Source: an uncultured Eubacteriales bacterium | GTDB lineage: Bacteria > Bacillota > Clostridia > Oscillospirales > Oscillospiraceae | Direction: 5' to 3' | Length of the DNA stretch: 64,000 nt | Assembly (NCBI GenBank): GCA_900545925.1 | Contig: URAZ01000001.1 | Location: 1 to 64,000, forward strand | Part shown: positions 1-7,556 of the stretch, piece by piece | Layout: each line of letters opens with the position of its first letter | How positions within the stretch are numbered: position 1 is the first letter of the stretch | The notes under the pieces: generated by a model | Databases searched by the model: none | Told to the model about the DNA's origin: nothing | The model's input: the letters and a program-made list of their open reading frames with translations, nothing else | Program-made: the position numbers and the translations under genes

Positions 1-346
1 TCCCGCAGGGGCAAAATGAGCGAAAAGCGAATTTTGGTACTGCGGTAGAATCTTGCTCTAAGAAACTGCCGGACTGCCGTTCACTTCCTACTGCCACTTT
101 TTCAGAAAATCTATAACCAGCTTTTTCATAAAAGGCTGCGGGCTGGCGTTCTTCCCCTTACTCCCTACAACACCGCAAAAAGCAAAAATGACGGACTTTC
201 CGGCAAGAACTTTTCCGGCGGCTCGGTCTTTCCCGACAATAAGGCGTTTCGGAAGCTGCGTTTTGCCCGCTGTCTGAAAAAAATGGCAGCCTTTTTTGGC
301 TTCACTGTCTAATACGGAACTTTTGGAAATTTGCCAAAAATGGGCG
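1..346. other. Gene-poor start of window, possible coding fragment
   Basis: No complete gene is seen. On the minus strand one frame is open from a TAA near 158 down to position 1 (about 50 codons) but has no convincing start codon or ribosome binding site. It could be a decayed fragment or non-coding element sequence. Confidence 0.3.
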
Positions 347-383
347 CAAAAAAAGCAGCAAATCTTTTTCGGATTTACTGCTT
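347..383 (-). terminator. Rho-independent terminator after the GNAT gene
   Basis: An inverted repeat (354-364 with 371-382, loop TTTTTC) is followed on the minus strand by a run of seven T. It lies 72 bases downstream of the acetyltransferase stop codon and would end the minus-strand transcript. Confidence 0.7.
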
Positions 384-454
384 CATGTGCCGCTGCGGGA
401 CGGCGGAATATTCAGTTTTTATAGTGGTTCAGTGTGGCAAACTGTGGCTTTCTC

Positions 455-928
455 TTATAGATTTACGGTCATAATATATTCCTCACTATTTTCATCAACA
501 ACAGTAAATCCCACTTTCTCGTACATCTTCACTGCATAATTACTTTTCTGAACAGATAAGGATATTTTTGAATATCCAGCCAATCTTTCTACTTGTAATA
601 GTTGTTTCAATAATGAAGTTCCAATGCCTAATCCTCTATATTGGGGGCAGACAGACATAGCAAGAGATGGCGTATCATTATCAATGTGTCCATAATCATT
701 CATAATTCTTACCCAAATAGCTCCTACTATATTTCCTTGAATTTCTGCAACTAAGGCTTTATCGTGTTTTCGATTTCCAAACTCAATGATATATTCTTGT
801 AATTCTGGACAGTCTATGACTGATTTAGGTGGTGGCTCAATTCCGTCTGGAATATAAATCGCTTCGTACAAAAAGTCACTTAGTAAACAATATTCTTCGC
901 TTCTCATTTCTCGTATTATATAGTCCAT
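455..928 (-). CDS. GNAT family N-acetyltransferase
   Basis: A 157-residue protein that fits one GNAT domain. The acetyl-CoA binding region is seen around residues 92-106 (CPQYRGLGIGTSLLKQL, matching the Q/RxxGxG/A signature), and the C-terminal part has the usual NxxAxxxYEKxGF pattern. These enzymes transfer an acetyl group from acetyl-CoA to an amine; the substrate cannot be told from sequence. The gene is markedly more AT-rich than the chromosomal genes further right, which fits acquisition with the element. It sits downstream of the sigma/HTH pair with its own terminator and is probably cargo. Confidence 0.85.
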   Translation of the reverse strand: MDYIIREMRSEEYCLLSDFLYEAIYIPDGIEPPPKSVIDCPELQEYIIEFGNRKHDKALVAEIQGNIVGAIWVRIMNDYGHIDNDTPSLAMSVCPQYRGLGIGTSLLKQLLQVERLAGYSKISLSVQKSNYAVKMYEKVGFTVVDENSEEYIMTVNL

Positions 929-986
929 AGTTTCACTCCAAATTAAAATTTTATTAAGATAATTTTATCACATCTATATTCTATGC

Positions 987-1187
987 TCAACGGTCAAGAC
1001 GGAACTTGAACAGGCTTTCAATCAGCTTTGTTCTGATGTAGTCCTCCATATCAGAGTTATAATAGCCGTTCATTTTGGAGAAATAGCGGATATATCCGGC
1101 ATAGCGGTCAAGGACAGCCTGTATTGCTATGGGGTCGCCCTCATGTGCCTTTATAATAGTTTCATAGGGGAGAAGTCGGTTACTCAT
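987..1187 (-). CDS. Small helix-turn-helix protein, Tn916 orf8-like
   Basis: A 66-residue protein starting inside the end of the sigma-factor gene (8-base overlap) with a good GGAGG site nine bases upstream, so the two are translationally coupled. Sequence and position resemble the small HTH-like protein paired with the sigma-like regulator in Tn916-family elements (residues IIKAHEGDPIAIQAVLDRYAGY). In those elements the pair controls excision and transfer genes. The function is inferred from family and context. Confidence 0.75.
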   Translation of the reverse strand: MSNRLLPYETIIKAHEGDPIAIQAVLDRYAGYIRYFSKMNGYYNSDMEDYIRTKLIESLFKFRLDR

Positions 1188-1623
1188 GGGGCAGCACCTC
1201 CATTTCCTCTTTCAGCCGCTTCAAGGCAAGCTGGATATGTCGCCCGATTGTGCTACGTGTCCAGCCGCTTTGTTCTCCGATTTCTTTCTGCGTCAAGTGC
1301 TGGAAGTAATATAAAAAGATTTCCTCCTGCGTCTGTTCCGGCAATCGGGCAAGAGCTGCCGCAAGAGAACAGCTATCTAAAAGTATCGTCTGCCCTCGAA
1401 CAGAAAACGGATAAGTTTCGCCATAGTCCGGCACTTGAAAATACTCGTCTGTGGTGCTTAGTAGGACAAACTTTTCTTCGGTCAAATATTCAAGGGAGAT
1501 TTCCCGTTTCCACCTCGCCGCCAGCATACGGGCAGCGTCAAAGGACGCATGGCGAATAACAATCCGACAATAGGTATCATGGGTATAGCGGATATGTTCT
1601 TTATAGGCTTCCTGTTCAGTCAT
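1180..1623 (-). CDS. Sigma-70-like regulator of a conjugative element
   Basis: A 147-residue protein with a C-terminal sigma region 4 helix-turn-helix (LTQKEIGEQSGWTRSTIGRH, then QLALKRLKEEM), preceded by a short region 2-like N-terminus. This is the arrangement of Tn916 Orf7, a positive regulator of excision and transfer functions. The ATG is preceded by a strong GGGGGAG site. It overlaps the next HTH gene. With most transfer genes missing, its original targets are probably gone. Confidence 0.8.
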   Translation of the reverse strand: MTEQEAYKEHIRYTHDTYCRIVIRHASFDAARMLAARWKREISLEYLTEEKFVLLSTTDEYFQVPDYGETYPFSVRGQTILLDSCSLAAALARLPEQTQEEIFLYYFQHLTQKEIGEQSGWTRSTIGRHIQLALKRLKEEMEVLPHE

Positions 1624-1777
1624 GGAAACTCCCCCTTTCTTTGATTATGGGAAAGGGCGGCAGCACTTTTGGCTGTCGCCCCTTGATTACCCACCAGCAA
1701 GGACAGTTGGGGCTGTCAACGGTGGGCGCAGCCCATTTACTTGCCGTTGACTGGCTCGACTGGGTTTGCTATCTCGT

Positions 1778-2425
1778 TTAGTATTCCTTTTTCTTGAAAA
1801 TACTAACGGTCAAAGGATAAGATAAAACATATACCAATAACGAACAGGCAAGTATAGCAATTCCTCCGCATATAAGCTGCGGTGCAGTCATCTTGGGAAA
1901 TAACGTATTTATGAGAGTAGAAAGCCCCATAACAATTCCAATACCGCAAAGTAAGCTGATTATCAGAAAAACTTCGTTTCGTTCCTCTCCGCCCAAATAA
2001 AACAGCGGGAAAAATATTGCTCCCATAAACAAACTAATTCCGATTCCGACAACGAACAGCATGAAAATATCTACATTTCTGTCAAGGGTAACGCCATGCA
2101 GCATAATGGAAAGTGCCACGCCAATTCCCGCATAAGCTATTCCCACAATCAACCATAGAATTTGACTTATAAAATAGCTTTTCACAATGTCTGACCGTTT
2201 TACAGGAGCAGTCAACTTATATTTGCTCCATTTTGTAGAGCTTTCTTTCCTCAAACCCGCAATCGCATTTAGGGAAAAGCCAATCATTCCTAACAGCGCA
2301 TAACCCATAAGCAAAGAGGGGCTGATAACAGCGACAACAAAAATGCCTAACAGCAACATAAACACGGAAAATGCCTTTGCATTTGAACGTACAGCAAAGT
2401 AATTATTTTTAAGTAGCCCTTTCAT
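1778..2425 (-). CDS. ABC-2 type transporter permease
   Basis: A 215-residue integral membrane protein with about six hydrophobic segments (first near residues 19-50, last near 180-205). It is the third gene of a GntR-ATPase-permease cassette; its ATG overlaps the end of the ATPase gene by four bases. YtrA-type cassettes commonly export peptides or respond to cell-envelope stress. The substrate here is unknown. Confidence 0.85.
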   Translation of the reverse strand: MKGLLKNNYFAVRSNAKAFSVFMLLLGIFVVAVISPSLLMGYALLGMIGFSLNAIAGLRKESSTKWSKYKLTAPVKRSDIVKSYFISQILWLIVGIAYAGIGVALSIMLHGVTLDRNVDIFMLFVVGIGISLFMGAIFFPLFYLGGEERNEVFLIISLLCGIGIVMGLSTLINTLFPKMTAPQLICGGIAILACSLLVYVLSYPLTVSIFKKKEY

Positions 2426-3294
2426 ACTCGTTCCCCCTTTACTAAAAGCAGCATAATTTCATCAACGGAAACATGGTCTATGACAACGCCTTTATATTTT
2501 CTCTGTGCTTCTTTCCCGTTGGAAACCAGCACATCAATTTGAAAATCACGTTTCCGATAGGCAAGAATATCTTTCGGGTCTAATGCAAGGAATTGACTTT
2601 CCTTGCAGCGCATAACAGCATAGTTATATACCAAATCATTTTTTGATACGGTCATAATGAGCTTGCCATTATGGATAAAAGTGATGTAATCCGCAACCTT
2701 TTCCAAATCGCTTGTGATATGGGAAGATAACAGGATTGAGTGATTTTCTTCCTGCACAAATTCCAGAAAAACGTCCAGCATTTCATCACGCATAATCGGG
2801 TCTAAGCCGCTGGTCGCTTCATCCAAAATCAATAATTCCGGGTGGTGCGCCAGTGCAGCGGCAATCGCCAGTTTCATTGTCATTCCTCTGGAATAATGTT
2901 TGATTTTCTGCTTCGCTGGCAGGTGGAAGTCCTCTAAATACTTCTGGAACAGGGAATTGTCCCACTGTGTATAAAGCCCCTCCATGACTTCGGATAGCTG
3001 CTTTGCTGTCCAGTAAGCGGGAAAATTGTCGCCGTCATAGACAACACCAATTTTTTCACGCAAGCTCGTATCTGCGTCCAGCATTTCCTGTCCAAACAGC
3101 TTTACCGTTCCGCTGTCTTTCGTGATTGTATTCAGAATACAACCAATCGTCGTAGTTTTTCCTGCTCCGTTTTCTCCGACAAATCCTAAAATAGCCCCAT
3201 ACGGTAGGGAAAAGGTCACATTTTCCAATGTGAAATTTGACTTGGGAAATGTCTTGGAAACTTGCTGTAATTCTAAAATATTTTCCATGCTCAT
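2422..3294 (-). CDS. ABC transporter ATP-binding protein
   Basis: A 290-residue nucleotide-binding subunit. It shows Walker A GENGAGKT (residues 40-47), the ABC signature as YSRGM, Walker B LLILDEATSGLD, and a switch histidine in LLSSHITSD. The residues after about 210 form a C-terminal extension typical of single-domain exporters. It pairs with the following permease and is preceded by a GntR regulator, both with four-base overlaps, so the three are one translationally coupled operon. Substrate unknown. Confidence 0.92.
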   Translation of the reverse strand: MSMENILELQQVSKTFPKSNFTLENVTFSLPYGAILGFVGENGAGKTTTIGCILNTITKDSGTVKLFGQEMLDADTSLREKIGVVYDGDNFPAYWTAKQLSEVMEGLYTQWDNSLFQKYLEDFHLPAKQKIKHYSRGMTMKLAIAAALAHHPELLILDEATSGLDPIMRDEMLDVFLEFVQEENHSILLSSHITSDLEKVADYITFIHNGKLIMTVSKNDLVYNYAVMRCKESQFLALDPKDILAYRKRDFQIDVLVSNGKEAQRKYKGVVIDHVSVDEIMLLLVKGERV

Positions 3295-3668
3295 TCGTCC
3301 TCCTGATAGAATAAAGCCAACAACTCCGTCAATTTTTCAAGGGAGATATTACTTGTCCGTCCAATCTCAGCGGCGGCTTGTAAATGTTCCTCTGCAATAC
3401 GTTGTTGTTCCTCTTGATAAAATTCTTTGTTTTGTGCTGACACAAAACTCCCTCTGCCTACTGTGGTTTCTATGAAACCGTCCCTTTGCAAATCTTCATA
3501 GGCTTTCTGTACAGTAATGACGCTTACATGGATTGATTTTGCCAATGCCCGCATTGAGGGGATTGCGTCTCCGGCTTGCAGTTCCCCGCTCATTATCATA
3601 GCTTTAATCTGTGATGTGATTTGCTCGTATATCGGCTTGTTGGCGTTATTACTGATGATGATTTCCAT
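3291..3668 (-). CDS. GntR family regulator, YtrA subfamily
   Basis: A 125-residue protein: an N-terminal winged helix (PIYEQITSQIKAMIMSGELQ, then the recognition region VSVITVQKAYEDLQRDG and the wing GRGSFV) and a short C-terminal helix pair rather than a large ligand domain. This is the YtrA subfamily, which represses adjacent ABC exporter genes. A palindromic operator overlaps its own promoter at 3701-3718, so autoregulation of the three-gene operon is likely. Confidence 0.92.
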   Translation of the reverse strand: MEIIISNNANKPIYEQITSQIKAMIMSGELQAGDAIPSMRALAKSIHVSVITVQKAYEDLQRDGFIETTVGRGSFVSAQNKEFYQEEQQRIAEEHLQAAAEIGRTSNISLEKLTELLALFYQEDE

Positions 3669-3692
3669 AACTCACCGCCTTTGCTTTTGAAT

Positions 3693-3740
3693 TGTACTTA
3701 ATGTACAAGTACATTATAACATATATATAATCATAGTCAA
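3693..3740 (-). promoter_or_regulatory. Promoter and operator of the GntR-ABC operon
   Basis: On the minus strand a -35 TTGACT (3735-3740) and a -10 TATAAT (3713-3718) are separated by 16 bases. A palindrome ATGTAC-AA-GTACAT (3701-3714) overlaps the -10 edge and transcription start, with a further GTAC half-site at 3693-3698. This is the expected place for repression by the GntR protein it drives. Confidence 0.8.
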
Positions 3741-3744
3741 TCCT

Positions 3745-3792
3745 CAAAATAAAATTGCCAGATACAGTTATTAAAAATAGCTGTATCTGGCA
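3745..3792 (-). terminator. Rho-independent terminator
   Basis: A perfect 12-base inverted repeat (3756-3767 with 3781-3792, 13-base loop) is followed on the minus strand by AATTTTATTTT. It ends transcripts from the Maff2 side before the GntR operon. Confidence 0.8.
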
Positions 3793-3837
3793 CTAGGAAT
3801 AGGGGAGCTGCTGCCTATCAAATTGTTGTGTGTTACT

Positions 3838-3978
3838 TTACCGCACATGAGCATTTGCGCCCGGATTATCATTGCCGTAGCCTTCCAGAAGATTGATGAC
3901 GCCCCAAATGCCAAGACCACCGCCAAGCGCCGTAACGAGCGTCTGAAGGACATCGACTGCGGAATTGAAAAACTCCAT
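3838..3978 (-). pseudogene. Truncated Maff2-like conjugation membrane protein
   Basis: Residues 1-43 (MEFFNSAVDVLQTLVTALGG, then the GLGIWGVINLLEGYGNDNPG motif) match the N-terminus of Maff2 family proteins of Clostridia conjugative elements. The frame then runs into three unrelated residues and stops. From memory family members are around 70 residues with a second hydrophobic helix, so the C-terminal half is lost. The break probably marks the deletion that removed the downstream transfer genes. Confidence 0.75.
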
Positions 3979-4092
3979 ATATAACTTGCCGGGAACGGAA
4001 GAACACGTCCAGACCACACTCCCATTCTCCGGTACTCCTTTCAAATTCAATTTCAGAAGTGGCCGTTTTGTTGTTGGTGTCTTGTATATATG

Positions 4093-4123
4093 AAAAAACC
4101 GCCAGTTTGCACTGACGGTTTTT
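4093..4123 (-). terminator. Terminator of the AAA/DUF4143 gene
   Basis: A stem AAACCGTCAGT / ACTGGCGGTTT (one G-T pair) with a four-base GCAA loop is followed by a T-run on the minus strand, about 50 bases downstream of the ATPase stop codon. Confidence 0.8.
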
Positions 4124-4169
4124 GAACGATATAACTCCGACTGCGGATACAGCCGGAGTTTGCTGAGAT

Positions 4170-5405
4170 TTAATTTTCTTTGCCGAGCAGCCAATCCGTG
4201 AGGTTCTTTACTCGGATACCGTTGTAGTTGCCAACGGTCAGGCGGTCGGCGGTCAAGATGATCTTTTCGTAATTATCGCGGATCTGTGCCAGCGGGCGCA
4301 TCTCGCGCTCAAAGGTTTCCTGCGCCGTCATATCGGCGGTCACTTGATAATAGGTATAGGCTCCCTGCTTTTCCGCGACAAAATCCACTTCCGTATTTCC
4401 AATCCTACCGATCATCACCTTATAGCCACGGCGCAGCAGTTCAAGGTAGACCAGATTTTCAAGAGAAAAACCGAGGTCATAACTTCTGCGCGGCAAGATA
4501 TGATTTCGCAGTCCAAGATCGACAATGTAGAGCTTTTTGTTGACTTTCAAAAGCTGTTTACCAGCAATATCGAACCGCTCTGCTGGATAGAAGATAAACG
4601 ATTCCGTCAGTGCCTCTACATAGTCATTGACAGTATTCGGAGAAATTTTTCTGCCGCTGGAGATCAGATAGTCCGTGATGCTGCGGATGGAAACCGGACT
4701 GCCCACCACGCTTGCAAGATATTTGGCGATTGTTTTCAGCAGCGCAATATCCGTGATCTTTCGCTTGCTTGGGTCGCTTTCTTTGCGCACCTGCCGGTCC
4801 TCAATATCTTTGACAATGACCGTGTTGTAGATGCCCTCTAAATAGGTTTCCACCTTTTCCGGCGTTCTGCTCATCTTGGCGACGTAAGGCAGCGCACCGT
4901 TTCTCAGATATTCTGCAAGACCGCGCTCGGCATCCAGCTCTGTGATGGCAAGGAACTCTTGAAACGAGAGCGGCAGCATCCGAATTTCCACATAGCGCCC
5001 GGTCAGGAGTGTTGCCAGATCACCGGAGAGCAGATATGCGTTCGAGCCTGTAATATAGATGTCCACATTCGGCTTGACATACAGACTGTCTACGACCTTT
5101 TCAAAGTCGGGAACTTTCTGAATCTCATCAAGGAAGATGTAGGTCGTCTTTCCAGCGACCAGCCGCTCTTTCAGATATGCGTACAGTTTCTTGTAATCCA
5201 ACAGTTCTTCGTATTCCAGTTCTTCAAAGTTCACGGATACAATCTGCGCATCCAGCGCGCCGTTTTCCCGGAGCCACGCCTGATACTGCATCAGCAGCGT
5301 GGATTTCCCACAACGGCGGATGCCGGTCACGACTTTGATGACCTGTTCTTCTTTCCAGCCGATCAGTTGCTCCAAATATTCCTTGCGTTCTACCAATGCC
5401 GCCAC
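4170..5405 (-). CDS. AAA ATPase with DUF4143 domain
   Basis: A 411-residue protein. An N-terminal AAA_14-type P-loop domain shows Walker A GIRRCGKS (residues 28-35) and Walker B TYIFLDEIQKV, followed by sensor region GSNAYLLSGDLATLLTGRYV. The C-terminal DUF4143 domain ends with a restriction-nuclease-like core (GNTEVDFVAEK, then YYQVT). Such proteins are common in gut Clostridia and Bacteroidetes, function unknown. The frame opens at GTG 5405, but the AAGGAGG site favours TTG at 5396-5394. It has its own consensus promoter and terminator and sits between virD4 and maff2, which are normally adjacent, so it looks inserted. Confidence 0.9.
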   Translation of the reverse strand: MAALVERKEYLEQLIGWKEEQVIKVVTGIRRCGKSTLLMQYQAWLRENGALDAQIVSVNFEELEYEELLDYKKLYAYLKERLVAGKTTYIFLDEIQKVPDFEKVVDSLYVKPNVDIYITGSNAYLLSGDLATLLTGRYVEIRMLPLSFQEFLAITELDAERGLAEYLRNGALPYVAKMSRTPEKVETYLEGIYNTVIVKDIEDRQVRKESDPSKRKITDIALLKTIAKYLASVVGSPVSIRSITDYLISSGRKISPNTVNDYVEALTESFIFYPAERFDIAGKQLLKVNKKLYIVDLGLRNHILPRRSYDLGFSLENLVYLELLRRGYKVMIGRIGNTEVDFVAEKQGAYTYYQVTADMTAQETFEREMRPLAQIRDNYEKIILTADRLTVGNYNGIRVKNLTDWLLGKEN

Positions 5406-5425
5406 CTCCTTGATATGATGTTCTT

Positions 5426-5475
5426 ATTATAGAATAGTATTTGCGGAACGTCAAGAAATATTCCGATTTCGGAAT
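5426..5475 (-). promoter_or_regulatory. Promoter of the AAA/DUF4143 gene with adjacent palindrome
   Basis: On the minus strand -35 TTGACG (5449-5454) and -10 TATAAT (5426-5431) have a 17-base spacer. Immediately upstream lies a palindrome (5460-5475) with 7-base arms ATTCCGA/TCGGAAT, and another TTCGGAAT-like element further upstream (near 5500-5510). These may be operator sites for an unknown regulator. Confidence 0.75.
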
Positions 5476-5586
5476 TGTTTCTCTGCTTCAGGCGGATAAA
5501 TTCCGAATCAGAAGTAGTGCAAAGATACGCGCAACTTTTTTAAGGGAGTTTTTGACGAAACCATCAACTTTTTCAAGCGACTTTTT

Positions 5587-7356
5587 CTAAGAACCTGCAA
5601 CTTTCTCAGAAGCGGCGTCAATCTCATAGACCTCATACGTTTCCTCCGGCTTCACTTTGAGCTTGGTGGATAGAAACTTTTCAATATCAAACGTGTTGCG
5701 CCGGTCGGCATCCGAGAGGTATTTGTAATTCGGATGCTTGGTGATGTCATATTTCTCAGACAGGAACGGGCGCACGCCGCGAAGCTGGAGGATGCACTTG
5801 CCACCATCCAGAACTGCCAGCTCATCCACGCTGGCAAGCTCGCGCCCGGTCTGTTGGAAATTCTGCGAGAAAGAACCGTTCCGACCTTTGCTCTGGCTGG
5901 ACGTCCGGGTATCAATCGTTTCTTTCCCAAGCAGCTCCGAAATGTATTTGTGCGTTGACTGCTCGTTGCCGCCGAGATAGATGAAGCTATCCGCGTTGCC
6001 GATGATGCCCTCCCAGTCGTCCTTAAATAGCGCCTTGAGCTGCGAAATATTTTGCAGAACGATAGTTGACATAATGTTCCGAGAGCGCATAGTTGCCTGC
6101 AACCGGGCATAGCCATCCGGCAGGGCCACGTTCGCAAATTCATCGAACATCAGCCGCACGGGAACCGGCAGCGCCCCTTGATGCACCTTATCCGCCTGAT
6201 AGTAAGGCTCCTGAAAAGCCTGTGTATATAACATTCCTACCAGAAAATTCAAAGACGCATCGTTAGAATCCGGGATGATGCAGAAGATGGCCTGTTTCCG
6301 TTCGCCCAGCTTGCCAAGCTCCATATCGTCGGTGGCGGTGATGCGCTGAATCTCCGGCAGCGTGAACGATGCAAGGCGGACAGCGGCACTCACCAAGATC
6401 GATTTTGCTGTTTTGCCCGCGGCTTGCTTAAAAATATGGTATTGCCGCACGGCAATGTGATTGGGCTGTTCTTCCTCCAAGGCTTCAAACAGCAGGTCAA
6501 GCGGAGATTGATAATCGTCATCTTCTTCCTTTGCACCGCCGTTTTCAATCATGTAGAGAATGGCTTCCATGTTCTGATCTTCGGGTGGTGCTTCGTGGAG
6601 CAGGTAAAGCATGAGCGCGGCGTCAAGCGCCGTCTCCGATTTCTCCCAGAATGGATCATTTGCTTTTGCACCTTTTGGCGTGGTGTTTTTGATGAAATTG
6701 TCGATCAACTTGAACACGTCCGCATCCTTTCGGATGTAGCAAAACGGGTTGTAGCAGTCGGATTTAGATGGGTCGATCAGGTCAAAAACGCGCAGAACAT
6801 AACCTTCCTCCAGAAACAGATTTCCGACGGCACGGAGCATTTCGCCCTTTGGGTCAGTGACGATAAAACTCGCATTGGCAAGCATGAGGTTTGGTTTTGC
6901 AAGGAATCGCGTCTTGCCGCTGCCAGAACCGCCGACAATGATCTGCAAGAGATTTCGCCGGTGCAGCTTACCGTTCATGCTCATTTGCAGGTGTTGGGTC
7001 AGTATGACGTTTTTGCCTGCATCCTTGTCGCGGTACTTCTTATCCAGTTCCCGGACACTGCCCCACGACGCGGAGCCGTGTTCCTCACCGGGTCTGGTGT
7101 TCTTCTGCCCTGTGTAATAGAACAGGATCGCGCCGCCATAGAGCAGTAAAAAGATGCCGATAAACTTTGGCGTGTAGGTTGTCCAGTGCAAAGAAAATGG
7201 ATTCTTCGTCGCGGCTGAAAAAGCATCCATCAGCGTGAAAATTGTCATGCCAGGTTCATAGCATCCTGCCATGAGAACCGCAAGCCAGATGATGGGGACG
7301 ACAAACGCCGCCCACACTGGGGCGGCGCTGCGAAATGATTTTTTCTTGTGTATCAC
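5587..7356 (-). CDS. VirD4/TraG-type conjugal coupling protein
   Basis: A 589-residue protein with two N-terminal membrane segments (about residues 12-31 and 65-82), Walker A GGSGSGKT (142-149), and Walker B RLMFDEFANV. It matches the VirD4-like coupling proteins of Clostridia conjugative elements, hexameric ATPases that hand the relaxase-DNA complex to the type IV secretion channel. The GTG start overlaps the stop of the small upstream gene by four bases, suggesting translational coupling. It looks full length, but the channel genes are absent, so it is probably an orphan. Confidence 0.93.
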   Translation of the reverse strand: MIHKKKSFRSAAPVWAAFVVPIIWLAVLMAGCYEPGMTIFTLMDAFSAATKNPFSLHWTTYTPKFIGIFLLLYGGAILFYYTGQKNTRPGEEHGSASWGSVRELDKKYRDKDAGKNVILTQHLQMSMNGKLHRRNLLQIIVGGSGSGKTRFLAKPNLMLANASFIVTDPKGEMLRAVGNLFLEEGYVLRVFDLIDPSKSDCYNPFCYIRKDADVFKLIDNFIKNTTPKGAKANDPFWEKSETALDAALMLYLLHEAPPEDQNMEAILYMIENGGAKEEDDDYQSPLDLLFEALEEEQPNHIAVRQYHIFKQAAGKTAKSILVSAAVRLASFTLPEIQRITATDDMELGKLGERKQAIFCIIPDSNDASLNFLVGMLYTQAFQEPYYQADKVHQGALPVPVRLMFDEFANVALPDGYARLQATMRSRNIMSTIVLQNISQLKALFKDDWEGIIGNADSFIYLGGNEQSTHKYISELLGKETIDTRTSSQSKGRNGSFSQNFQQTGRELASVDELAVLDGGKCILQLRGVRPFLSEKYDITKHPNYKYLSDADRRNTFDIEKFLSTKLKVKPEETYEVYEIDAASEKVAGS

Positions 7357-7472
7357 AAGTCAATATCCATGCAGGCAAGACTGCTTCGCTCGGCATGGTG
7401 CTTGCAGAAAATGAGCGTACCAGCGGCTAACAGCAGTAGGGCCGACGGAATGATAAAAAGCAGTTTTTTCAT
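7353..7472 (-). CDS. Small membrane peptide of the conjugative element
   Basis: A 39-residue peptide with one hydrophobic segment (residues 4-22). The open frame extends to 7556, but the ATG at 7472 is preceded by GGAGGG about 12 bases upstream and encodes the only sensible start (MKKLLFIIPSALLLLAAGT). It overlaps virD4 by four bases. No homologue is recognised with confidence. It could be part of the transfer machinery or a coupling leader. Confidence 0.55.
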   Translation of the reverse strand: MKKLLFIIPSALLLLAAGTLIFCKHHAERSSLACMDIDL

Positions 7473-7556
7473 AGATGTTTTAATCCCTCCATTTTCAATA
7501 GAATACCATGCCCTGCATGGAAGGGGGAGCCTTTTGGTATGCGGTATCCGGTGCAT

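Larger units (their letters stand above)
1..7510 (-). mobile_element. Remnant of an integrative conjugative element (Tn916/Tn1549-like)
   Basis: All genes here lie on the minus strand and belong to conjugative-element families: VirD4 coupling protein, Maff2, and a small sigma factor overlapping a small HTH protein as in Tn916. The bulk of the transfer apparatus (VirB4, VirB6-like, relaxase) is missing between the truncated Maff2 at 3838 and the GntR cassette at 3668, so an internal deletion is inferred. The right edge is estimated at 7475-7515, where element sequence meets the 3' flank of the Na/Pi cotransporter gene. The left edge lies outside the window. No integrase or attachment repeat is visible, so mobility is unlikely from what is seen. 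Confidence 0.8.
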
